Of a stretch of 26,953 nt of DNA, positions 1-6,722 are shown in pieces. Below the pieces are notes generated by a model. The model was not told the DNA's origin. It saw only the letters and a list, made by a program, of their open reading frames with translations, and did not search any database. This DNA comes from Sulfurospirillum sp964466465 (GTDB taxonomy: Bacteria; Campylobacterota; Campylobacteria; Campylobacterales; Sulfurospirillaceae), in NCBI GenBank assembly GCA_964466465.1, contig CAYXNJ010000037.1, positions 1 to 26,953 of the forward strand, given 5' to 3'. The position numbers and the translations under genes are program-made. Position 1 is the first letter of the stretch; each line of letters begins with the position of its first letter.

Positions 1-443
1 TGTAGAACTCCTTTTTGAAATGGTTTTTTATACCTGCCTTAATTCTAATAACTAACTGTGATATTTAATGTGAGATATGTATAAAAATTTTGCTTTGAAG
101 GTAAAAATGTCACTTCTTACACAAAATGTTATCAAAGTGCTGTATTGAAGGGTTTTCTGTTAAGGTATAAAAAGTATAGCTTCGTTGATGTGCGAAAAAT
201 GATGTCAAAAACTAAACATTATTATTAAGCTAATAACGATAGGGGAGATGAAATACAGCTATATTTTATATGAATAAGATTTTTTGTTTTGTGTTTCAAT
301 TAGCAGTTGTGCCATTGTGTGACGTTGTTTATTGTTTTTTTGAAGATCGACTATGAATTGAAGTGTTAAAAACACAAACCATTTTATGTCTTTAAAACAT
401 CGAATTAAAGGGGATTTTGTAATTTTTTTGGAGGTTGAAAAAG
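1..443. other. Non-coding upstream region at left edge
   Basis: No convincing gene is seen in this 443-base stretch. On the minus strand positions 8-13 read AAGGAG, seven bases before the left edge, which is ideal spacing for a start codon just outside the window. The stretch is therefore probably the promoter region of a minus-strand gene that leaves on the left. An AT-rich arm pair (TTATTA, 3 bases, TAATAA) lies at 222-236 and could be an operator or chance. Short start codons near 200 and 250 open frames of only about nine codons and are not called. Confidence 0.5.
8..13 (-). promoter_or_regulatory. Ribosome binding site of a gene beginning left of the window
   Basis: The minus strand reads AAGGAG, then seven bases to the window edge. 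This matches the spacing of other ribosome sites here (for example leuA and MOSC). The gene itself is not visible, so its identity is unknown. Confidence 0.5.
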
Positions 444-520
444 TGGTGTCAAGAGAGGGACTCGAACCCTCGACCTCCGGCTTATGAGACCAGCGCTCTA
501 ACCAGCTGAGCTACCTTGAC
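444..520 (-). tRNA. tRNA-Met (anticodon CAU)
   Basis: A 77-base cloverleaf reads on the minus strand. The acceptor stem GTCAAGG pairs with TCTTGAC (last pair G-U), followed by discriminator A and an encoded CCA. The D arm begins TAGCTCAG and the T arm carries GGTTCGAGTCC. The seven-base anticodon loop is CTCATAA with CAT at 484-486. The G1-C72 pair and the absence of three G-C pairs in the anticodon stem argue against initiator tRNA. Elongator Met is most likely; an Ile tRNA whose CAU is modified to lysidine cannot be excluded by eye. Confidence 0.93.
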
Positions 521-539
521 ACGGTTAAAAGAGGTTGGC

Positions 540-545
540 ATTATA
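540..545 (-). promoter_or_regulatory. -10 element of the tRNA-Met gene
   Basis: TATAAT on the minus strand lies 20 bases upstream of the mature tRNA 5' end, so transcription would start a few bases before it. No good -35 hexamer is visible at 17 bases, which is common for sigma70 promoters in this phylum. Confidence 0.5.
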
Positions 546-649
546 TAGTCATAAAACTTATATTTAGGTTAATTAAAGCTATTTTTGAAAAACTTGTGAA
601 AAACTAAAAAACATTGAGTACAATAGACTAAACTTTTAGCACTTTTTTC

Positions 650-678
650 TTGACTTTTGACTTACTTTTGTGTAAAAT
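650..678 (+). promoter_or_regulatory. Sigma70 promoter of groES-groEL
   Basis: TTGACT at 650-655 and TAAAAT at 673-678 are separated by 17 bases. The expected transcription start falls inside the CIRCE element immediately downstream, the usual arrangement for HrcA repression. Confidence 0.8.
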
Positions 679-679
679 T

Positions 680-706
680 TTGTCACTCGAAATAAACGAG
701 TGCTAA
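680..706 (+). promoter_or_regulatory. CIRCE operator (HrcA binding site)
   Basis: TTGTCACTC, nine bases, then GAGTGCTAA. The right arm is a perfect match to the CIRCE consensus (TTAGCACTC-N9-GAGTGCTAA) and the left arm differs at two positions. It covers the start region of the groES promoter, so HrcA would block transcription until heat or misfolded protein titrates GroEL. A lone half-site, TTAGCACTT, lies upstream of the -35 at 636-644. Confidence 0.88.
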
Positions 707-731
707 AAATTTTAGTCAAAAGGACAAACAC

Positions 732-998
732 ATGACTTTCAAACCACTTGGAAAACGCGTACTTCTTGAGCGAGTTGAAGAAGCTACGACAACAGCTACA
801 GGTATTATCATCCCTGACAATGCCAAAGAAAAACCTCTTAGCGGTATTGTTAGAGCAGTCAGTCCTAAAGTTGAAGAAAAAGGACTTGTTAAAGTTGGCG
901 ATAAAGTTGTATTTGGCAAATATGCTGGTACAGAGTTAACACTGGATGGCAAAACCTATCTTGTGATGAACCTCGACGATCTTCTTGGTGTTTTATAA
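732..998 (+). CDS. groES: Co-chaperonin GroES (Cpn10)
   Basis: An 88-residue protein of normal GroES length. It caps the GroEL chamber as a heptamer in the cytoplasm. Recognisable features are the N-terminal strand FKPLGKRVLLERVE (residues 3-16), the mobile loop around 17-32 (TTATGIIIPDNAKEKP) that docks onto GroEL, and the C-terminal core ending YLVMNLDDLLGVL. An AAAAGGA ribosome site lies 8 bases before the ATG. It is first in a two-gene operon with groEL, 31 bases upstream of it, under the CIRCE-controlled promoter at 650-706. Nothing about it is unusual. Confidence 0.98.
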   Translation: MTFKPLGKRVLLERVEEATTTATGIIIPDNAKEKPLSGIVRAVSPKVEEKGLVKVGDKVVFGKYAGTELTLDGKTYLVMNLDDLLGVL

Positions 999-1029
999 TT
1001 TACTACATATATAAAAAAAGGAAATAAGC

Positions 1030-2670
1030 ATGGCAAAAGATATTCAATTTTCAGATAACGCTAGAAATGCACTTTATGAAGGTGTAAAAAAACTCAATGA
1101 CGCTGTAAAAGTTACAATGGGACCAAGAGGTCGCAATGTTTTAATTCAAAAAAGCTTTGGTGCCCCAAGCATCACAAAAGATGGTGTTTCTGTAGCAAAA
1201 GAGATCGAACTTAAAGATACCATTGAAAACATGGGTGCACAGCTTGTTAAAGAAGTTGCTAGCAAAACGGCTGACCAAGCAGGTGATGGTACAACAACAG
1301 CAACTGTTTTAGCACACGCTATTTTCAAAGAAGGTCTTAGAAACATCACAGCAGGTGCAAATCCTGTTGAAGTAAAACGTGGTATGGACAAAGCAGCAGA
1401 AGCAATCATTGCTGAGCTTAAAAGTATGGCAAAAACCGTTAAAGATAAAAAAGAGATCGCACAAGTTGCAACTATTTCTGCAAACTCAGACACTGTTATT
1501 GGTGAGTTAATCGCTGAAGCTATGGAAAAAGTAGGCAAAGATGGCGTTATCACTGTTGAAGAAGCAAAAGGTATCCAAGACGAGTTAGACGTTGTTGAGG
1601 GTATGCAGTTTGACCGTGGTTACCTTTCTCCTTACTTTGTAACCAACCCTGAGAAAATGCAAACTATTATGGAACATCCATTTATTTTATTGTTTGACAA
1701 AAAAGTTTCTAACCTTAAAGACCTTTTACCAGTTCTTGAGCAAGTTCAAAAAACAGGAAAACCTCTTCTTATCATCGCTGAAGACATCGATGGTGAAGCA
1801 CTTGCAACATTAGTTGTTAACAAACTCAGAGGTGTCCTAAACATCGCTGCGGTTAAAGCTCCAGGTTTTGGTGACAGAAGAAAAGCAATGCTTGAAGACA
1901 TCGCTATCATCAGTGGTGGTGAAGTCATTAGTGAAGAGCTAGGACGTACACTTGAAGCAGCAACTCTAGCAGACCTTGGTCAAGCAGCACGCATTGTTAT
2001 CGACAAAGACAACACAACTATCGTTAATGGTAACGGAGAGAAAGCAAGAATTGATGCACGTGTTGCTCAAATCAGAGCGCAAATTGCTGATACAAGCAGT
2101 GACTACGATAGAGAAAAACTCCAAGAGCGTTTAGCAAAACTCAGTGGCGGTGTTGCAGTTATTAAAGTGGGTGCAGCAACTGAAACTGAAATGAAAGAGA
2201 AAAAAGATAGAGTTGATGACGCGCTTTCAGCAACCAAAGCAGCGGTTGAAGAAGGCATTGTTGTAGGTGGTGGTTCTGCACTTCTTCTTGCAAACGCAAA
2301 AATTAAACTCAATGTCACTGGTGATGAAGCTATCGGCGCTGAGATCGTTACACGCGCCCTTAAAGCACCTTTAAAACAAATCGCTGAAAATGCGGGCTTT
2401 GATGCAGGTGTTGTTGCGAACAACGTTCTTGTCAGCAACAAAGCAAACTATGGTTTTAATGCAGCAACAGGTGAATATGTTGATATGTTTGAAGCAGGAA
2501 TTGTTGATCCTGTTAAAGTATCTCGTATCGCACTTCAAAATGCTGTTTCTGTAGCAAGCCTACTGTTAACAACAGAAGCGACTATTACAAACGCGAAAGA
2601 AGATAGAGCTCCTGCTATGCCAGATATGGGTGGCATGGGCGGAATGGGTGGCATGGGCGGAATGATGTAA
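1030..2670 (+). CDS. groEL: Chaperonin GroEL (Cpn60)
   Basis: A 546-residue chaperonin, normal family length. It forms the double-ring ATP-driven folding chamber that works with GroES. The N-terminus AKDIQFSDNARNALYEGV, the ATP-binding stretch TMGPRGRNVL (about 30-39), the GDGTTTATVLA motif (about 86-96) and the second ATP region VVGGGSALL (about 411-419) are intact. The C-terminus ends in the typical flexible GGM repeat tail (GGMGGMGGMGGMM). AAAAAGGA precedes the ATG. It is co-transcribed with groES; the stem-loop at 2712-2738 closes the operon. It is the only chaperonin in the window. Confidence 0.99.
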   Translation: MAKDIQFSDNARNALYEGVKKLNDAVKVTMGPRGRNVLIQKSFGAPSITKDGVSVAKEIELKDTIENMGAQLVKEVASKTADQAGDGTTTATVLAHAIFKEGLRNITAGANPVEVKRGMDKAAEAIIAELKSMAKTVKDKKEIAQVATISANSDTVIGELIAEAMEKVGKDGVITVEEAKGIQDELDVVEGMQFDRGYLSPYFVTNPEKMQTIMEHPFILLFDKKVSNLKDLLPVLEQVQKTGKPLLIIAEDIDGEALATLVVNKLRGVLNIAAVKAPGFGDRRKAMLEDIAIISGGEVISEELGRTLEAATLADLGQAARIVIDKDNTTIVNGNGEKARIDARVAQIRAQIADTSSDYDREKLQERLAKLSGGVAVIKVGAATETEMKEKKDRVDDALSATKAAVEEGIVVGGGSALLLANAKIKLNVTGDEAIGAEIVTRALKAPLKQIAENAGFDAGVVANNVLVSNKANYGFNAATGEYVDMFEAGIVDPVKVSRIALQNAVSVASLLLTTEATITNAKEDRAPAMPDMGGMGGMGGMGGMM

Positions 2671-2711
2671 TTTAGGAACAAACGTTCTTAAATTTTTGTC
2701 TAACTTCTCAC

Positions 2712-2745
2712 ACAGAACCCTTGTACTAAGGGTTCTGTCTCTCTT
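2712..2745 (+). terminator. Terminator after groEL, possibly bidirectional
   Basis: A perfect 11-bp stem (ACAGAACCCTT with AAGGGTTCTGT, loop GTACT) is followed by the pyrimidine-rich CTCTCTTA. It lies between groEL and the convergent GH16 gene that ends at 2751. The stem is strong; the tail is not a pure T run. Confidence 0.8.
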
Positions 2746-2750
2746 ATGCT

Positions 2751-4496
2751 CTAAAGAATGGCAAAATCAGAAGCAACGAGTGTAGGATGTATATCCACAC
2801 CAAGTTGTGCAATTTGTACCGCATCAACGCCTCCTATACTACTTCCATCCGCATCATAATAGAGTGCTCCACTTGTTGTATTATAAATGAAATAATTATC
2901 TGTTTCACTAGCTGTACTTACACCTGTACCTATTTCAATATTGTCAGATACAATCGTTTTACCCGCTAGGTCTTCGAAAATAGCAACATCAATCACAATG
3001 GTATCTTCTGCCGAGGAAAAATCGAGAATGGTGTCTATATTGATCGCAGGGTCTAATGCTGTGTTAAAGACAAAGGTATCCTGCCCCTCGCCTCCTTTTA
3101 AAGTATCGTTGCCAAGACCACCGTATAAGACATCAGCCCCCATTCCTCCATCAAGAAAGTCACTCATTGCCAAACCGTAAAGTTCGTCGTTGTTGGCAGT
3201 TCCAATAGACGTTAAATCAGTTGAATAATGAATGTGCGTTACTTCTAATTCAGCGTCCCCGTTACTCACATCGTAATCACTACTCCAAACACCTGCACCA
3301 CTGGTTCCCCAAAGGTTTGTTATAATTTTTCCAGGATGTGTCGGAAGTGCGCCATTTGTGCCGTCTTCAGTGTGAACCAGTTGACCATCAAGATACCACT
3401 CAATTTTATCGGCTTGCCATAAAAAACCATAGGTATGGAACGCCATCGAAGCGTCAAATCCAAGATCAATGACAAAAGGATGTTCAACACCGTTTGTCCA
3501 GTAATTAACCTGCATCTGTGTAGGATCGTCTCCTTTGATCTCAACATCTATTTCATCATGAGGAGTACCTTCACTAGGGCCTGTATAGGTAAAGAAGCCA
3601 TTGATTGTTCCTGCAATACCAGAGGCTTTCAAAGAAACTTCGTAGTAACCATGCCCATACTTTTCATTGGATTGGTACTCTCCTGAAACTAATGTACCAT
3701 TAATCTCTTCAAGGCTAAGTTTCATCGTACCATTGCTAAACACAATCTGATTGCCATCCCAACTGTTGGCAAAAACGCCTCCATTGCTCCAGCCATCTGA
3801 TTTCATCCAAAGCGATGTATCATAGGTATTGAGAGGTTCACTGATGTGAAATGAGTTCTCAGGGTTAGGAAAAGAGGTATGTACACTTTCACCATTGGGT
3901 GCTAAAGGATGAAAGGAGAGAGCATCATCAGAAAACTGACCATTCTTGATGCTATTGGCTTGTACATCTGCGCTTCCATGCGTTGTATCAAGGCTGACAG
4001 TTTCATGAATAGCATTGGCAAGCGTGCTGTCGTATGCTAAGCGTAGTTGCGTTATAGCGACAGAACTGCTATAACCTTCAAGAACATTTTCTCCATCAAG
4101 CATGTTCAAAGGAGCAATCACCATATCAACACCTGTCAAAGTGGCAAATGCCTCTATAAAAGCTTCTCCTGCATTGCTTTCACTGTTATCATATCCATCA
4201 AGAACAATAGAACCATCAGGCGACAATGTTCCACCTATATAGCGGAGCAACGCTTTGTATGAAGCTATATTGTCTTGTGTTAAAAGCATATTACCAAGAT
4301 AAAGCTTCCCCATTGAGCCATGCGAAACGATATGAAGTGTATCAAGATTTTTATGTGTAGAAAGAATGCGTGCTATTTGCGCTAATCCATTTCGATCAGA
4401 GGGTATCAAAAAATAGGTGTCATTAGAAGGCATATTGTTAATGATATTTTGATAATGACTTACTCTAGTATCGATAAAATAAAGAGATTTTGACAT
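2751..4496 (-). CDS. Secreted RTX protein with DUF4347 and GH16 beta-glucanase domains
   Basis: A 581-residue three-part protein. Residues about 3-150 resemble DUF4347 (LHIVSHG, then GGTLSPDGSIVLDGYD), a domain found at the N-terminus of large secreted RTX proteins. Residues about 218-426 are a glycoside hydrolase family 16 lichenase fold: YGHGYYEVSLK, FFTYTGPSEGTP, and the catalytic signature DEIDVEIKG with nucleophile E315, D317 and acid/base E319. Bacillus 1,3-1,4-beta-glucanases share this layout closely. Residues about 440-480 carry RTX calcium-binding repeats (GGMGADVLYGGLGNDTLKGG) before a C-terminal tail typical of type I secretion; there is no N-terminal signal peptide. The ATG at 4496 is chosen because AGGAGT sits 7 bases before it; the ATG at 4502 is only one base from that site. 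No type I exporter gene is nearby. The in vivo substrate is unknown. Confidence 0.9.
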   Translation of the reverse strand: MSKSLYFIDTRVSHYQNIINNMPSNDTYFLIPSDRNGLAQIARILSTHKNLDTLHIVSHGSMGKLYLGNMLLTQDNIASYKALLRYIGGTLSPDGSIVLDGYDNSESNAGEAFIEAFATLTGVDMVIAPLNMLDGENVLEGYSSSVAITQLRLAYDSTLANAIHETVSLDTTHGSADVQANSIKNGQFSDDALSFHPLAPNGESVHTSFPNPENSFHISEPLNTYDTSLWMKSDGWSNGGVFANSWDGNQIVFSNGTMKLSLEEINGTLVSGEYQSNEKYGHGYYEVSLKASGIAGTINGFFTYTGPSEGTPHDEIDVEIKGDDPTQMQVNYWTNGVEHPFVIDLGFDASMAFHTYGFLWQADKIEWYLDGQLVHTEDGTNGALPTHPGKIITNLWGTSGAGVWSSDYDVSNGDAELEVTHIHYSTDLTSIGTANNDELYGLAMSDFLDGGMGADVLYGGLGNDTLKGGEGQDTFVFNTALDPAINIDTILDFSSAEDTIVIDVAIFEDLAGKTIVSDNIEIGTGVSTASETDNYFIYNTTSGALYYDADGSSIGGVDAVQIAQLGVDIHPTLVASDFAIL

Positions 4497-4502
4497 TAAC
4501 AT

Positions 4503-4696
4503 GACTCCTAGATACGTTCAAAATTATACAAGTATATCTTATCTTAAGGCACAAAAGAGTGATATAAAAATATTTTAATATGACCTAAATATGACTTTTA
4601 AGCATCATTATGATTTATCTTACAATGCTGATAGACAGAGCTCTAGTTGTGTTATAATAAGCTTGTTTGTGGTACTATTTTTGATGATGGATAACA
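4503..4696. promoter_or_regulatory. Divergent intergenic region with promoters for both neighbours
   Basis: The minus strand carries the AGGAGT ribosome site of the GH16 gene (4504-4509) and a TATAAT at 4523-4528. The plus strand carries TATAAT at 4653-4658 preceded by TGT (an extended -10) and by TAGACA at 4632-4637, 15 bases upstream, for the barrel protein. No clear operator is seen. Confidence 0.5.
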
Positions 4697-5482
4697 ATGA
4701 AACGCTTTATTTTTTTTCTCTTTTTAACGCTTTTTTCTTTTTTATATGCCGCTGACTCACTCATCGATGCCCTACTCGATGGCAATCTAACGCATAAGAT
4801 CAACGCAAACTATAACGAAGGCACGGAAGAGGCATCCCCTTTTTCAAGCACTAAAACCCAAAAAATTCTTTTCCACTACAAAACAGCCCCTATGGAAGGC
4901 ATAAGACTCGAAGTTGCCACACAATCGTTTGCAACAGAGACACGTCAAAGTAGCACAGATAACACGCTTTACTATACCGAAGCCTTATACGATGGGAAAG
5001 CGGATATGTTGGGCTATAAACTCAGTGCCAACTACTATGCCGATACGTATCGTCAAAGCTTAGCGCAAAGTGAGCTCAGTACAACCAACGCTCTTGGGCT
5101 TAAAGCGCAGATCAATTATGAAAATTTTGGAAGTTACATTGCGTATTCAAAGGTAGAGGGAGGAAGCCATGGTGCGTACAGTGACTTGGAAGGAAAAGAT
5201 CAGCTTTTACCAACCTCTTCTGTTCTTAGCTCAAACAATTACGCCCCAAATACACAAGCCTATGCGTTAGACTTCAACTATGCACCACGAAGAGATATGC
5301 TTTTAGGCTCTCGCTATGTCATTGCCAATGATATGCAAAATACTTTTTCTTATACAGGTGTTTACAGTTCATTTCGCGTTGATGAGATCGCTAAAGGGCT
5401 TAATTTTGGCATTTCGTACGATAAAACAGGCATTGATAAACAAAATGACCAATTTAGCATCAACCTCAAAAGCAAGTTTTAG
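4697..5482 (+). CDS. Putative outer-membrane beta-barrel protein (porin-like)
   Basis: A 261-residue protein with a signal peptide (residues 1-19, lysine-arginine start, long phenylalanine and leucine core, cut after LYA). The rest alternates polar and aromatic residues in barrel-like strands (KILFHYKTA, YKLSANYYAD, QAYALDFNYAP, GLNFGISYD) and ends in phenylalanine (INLKSKF), the usual signal for outer-membrane insertion. It resembles the C-terminal part of the larger OprD-like porins found in this phylum but is shorter, so it may be a specialised small barrel or a reduced porin. It is monocistronic from an extended -10 promoter, and its stop overlaps the stop of the convergent yitT-like gene by four bases. 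The family assignment is tentative. Confidence 0.65.
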   Translation: MKRFIFFLFLTLFSFLYAADSLIDALLDGNLTHKINANYNEGTEEASPFSSTKTQKILFHYKTAPMEGIRLEVATQSFATETRQSSTDNTLYYTEALYDGKADMLGYKLSANYYADTYRQSLAQSELSTTNALGLKAQINYENFGSYIAYSKVEGGSHGAYSDLEGKDQLLPTSSVLSSNNYAPNTQAYALDFNYAPRRDMLLGSRYVIANDMQNTFSYTGVYSSFRVDEIAKGLNFGISYDKTGIDKQNDQFSINLKSKF

Positions 5483-6312
5483 TGCCCACGCCCCAACAAC
5501 TCTGAAGCTTCCATAACCACCATAAACGCTTCATTATCTACTTTTTGAATCAACTCTTTTAAACGTGGTACTTTGCTGTTTTCAACCACTAAAAAAATCA
5601 TTCGTTTGTTTTCATGCTCAAAAATGCCATTGCCTTGTACGATGGTACCATTTTTGCCTAAATGAAGGACGATTTGCTCACAAAGCTCTTCGATTTTCGA
5701 TGAGACGATATGCACCACTTTTTTAGAAGGTCCACGAGTAAGGAACATGTCAACGCTTTTAGCCGTAATGTAAATGCTCACCAAACTCCACAGTGCCAAG
5801 TCCACATTTTTGGAGATAAACGCGATGGCAATGATGATGAGCATATCAATAACAAGCATCACCGAAGAGGCTTTAATGCTTGTTTTTGAGGCTATGATTT
5901 TTGCAAGAATAGTTGAACCACCCGCAGACGCATGTCCACTAAAAATCAACCCAAGCCCTATACCAATGGCAATACCACCAAAAATTGCCGCTAAGATAAC
6001 ATCGTGACTGAGGGCATTCACATGCAACAGCTCCACCATCATATCGATACACAAAGAGGTCAAACCAATAGCAATGATGCTGCGAATCGTAAAATGCTTG
6101 CCGAAGTATTTTGTCCCTAAAAGCAAAAGCGGTGCGTTGATAAGAATCATAAGCATACCCACAGGAAGCTTGAAAATATAGTGCCCTAAAAGCGCCATAC
6201 CCGATGTTCCGCCCGTAACAAGGGCATTAGGGATAAATAAAGAGACGACACCATACGATAAAAAGAGTGAGCCTAGAAAAATATAACTGTAGTTTTTGAA
6301 TTCAGATTTCAC
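5479..6312 (-). CDS. YitT family membrane protein (DUF161 and DUF2179 domains)
   Basis: A 277-residue inner-membrane protein. About five or six hydrophobic helices lie in residues 1-195, with family hallmarks IPNALVTGGTSGMALL (about 27-42) and GHASAGGSTILAKII (about 126-140). A soluble DUF2179 domain follows (about 215-272, GTIVQGNGIFEHENKRMIFLVV). The fold is typical of YitT proteins, whose transport substrate is not established. The start is GTG at 6310-6312, with AAGGC five bases before it. Its 3' end overlaps the porin-like gene tail to tail by four bases. It lies downstream of the TRAP operon on the same strand but behind a terminator-like hairpin at 6338-6350, so it may be expressed separately. 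Confidence 0.88.
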   Translation of the reverse strand: MKSEFKNYSYIFLGSLFLSYGVVSLFIPNALVTGGTSGMALLGHYIFKLPVGMLMILINAPLLLLGTKYFGKHFTIRSIIAIGLTSLCIDMMVELLHVNALSHDVILAAIFGGIAIGIGLGLIFSGHASAGGSTILAKIIASKTSIKASSVMLVIDMLIIIAIAFISKNVDLALWSLVSIYITAKSVDMFLTRGPSKKVVHIVSSKIEELCEQIVLHLGKNGTIVQGNGIFEHENKRMIFLVVENSKVPRLKELIQKVDNEAFMVVMEASELLGRGH

Positions 6313-6337
6313 ACAAAGCCTTATTGATAAAAATTGG

Positions 6338-6350
6338 CGCTATTTTAGCG
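6338..6350 (-). terminator. Terminator-like hairpin after the DUF1850 gene
   Basis: On the minus strand CGCTA, loop AAA, TAGCG forms a 5-bp stem overlapping the DUF1850 stop codon, followed after four bases by TTTTT. The short stem and delayed T run make it a modest terminator between the TRAP operon and yitT. Confidence 0.4.
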
Positions 6351-6722
6351 TTCACAGGCTTCAAGAACAATAGTGTCGATTTCGGGAAGTGCTAAAAAAA
6401 AGTCATTGATAGGCGTGCATCTGCCATCAAAACAGAGTTCATACTCTTTGGTAAACGGTGAATGCGTCAGGCGAAGTTCTTGCAGTGGTGAAACATGGGG
6501 TATATAGTGCCAAGCACCCTCTTTAAAGATGGCATCTGGGGGTGGTTCCATCCCTGCGCCACTGCCTCGTACACTGGCACTGGCTAGCTGTAAGACATTA
6601 CCCTCAACTCTCCACTGCTCTTCCCAGCGGATTTTTTCCACCGAGTGCATCCAAGCGAGGGTAAACGAGTGCACAAACAGTGTCACAGACACCGTCCCTG
6701 CACTCAAACATAACGCCATCAT
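6345..6722 (-). CDS. DUF1850 protein of the TRAP (TAXI) operon
   Basis: A 125-residue protein with the DUF1850 signature: a hydrophobic N-terminus, then FTLAWMHSVEKIRWEEQW (about 20-37), the conserved ASVRGSGAGMEPPPDA (about 49-64) and a C-terminal tyrosine- and cysteine-containing part. DUF1850 genes are regularly found beside fused TRAP permeases and TAXI receptors, so it is inferred to be an accessory subunit; its mechanism is not known. The ATG overlaps the permease stop by four bases (ATGA), which implies translational coupling. It is the last gene of the operon. Confidence 0.82.
   Translation of the reverse strand: MMALCLSAGTVSVTLFVHSFTLAWMHSVEKIRWEEQWRVEGNVLQLASASVRGSGAGMEPPPDAIFKEGAWHYIPHVSPLQELRLTHSPFTKEYELCFDGRCTPINDFFLALPEIDTIVLEACER

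Noticed and set aside
222..236. TTATTA-AGC-TAATAA arms upstream of the unseen left-hand gene
   Set aside because: Six-base AT-only arms are expected by chance in this composition and nothing links them to a promoter.
444..520. Possibility that the tRNA is an integration (attachment) site
   Set aside because: No integrase gene and no duplicated tRNA 3' end were seen in the window.
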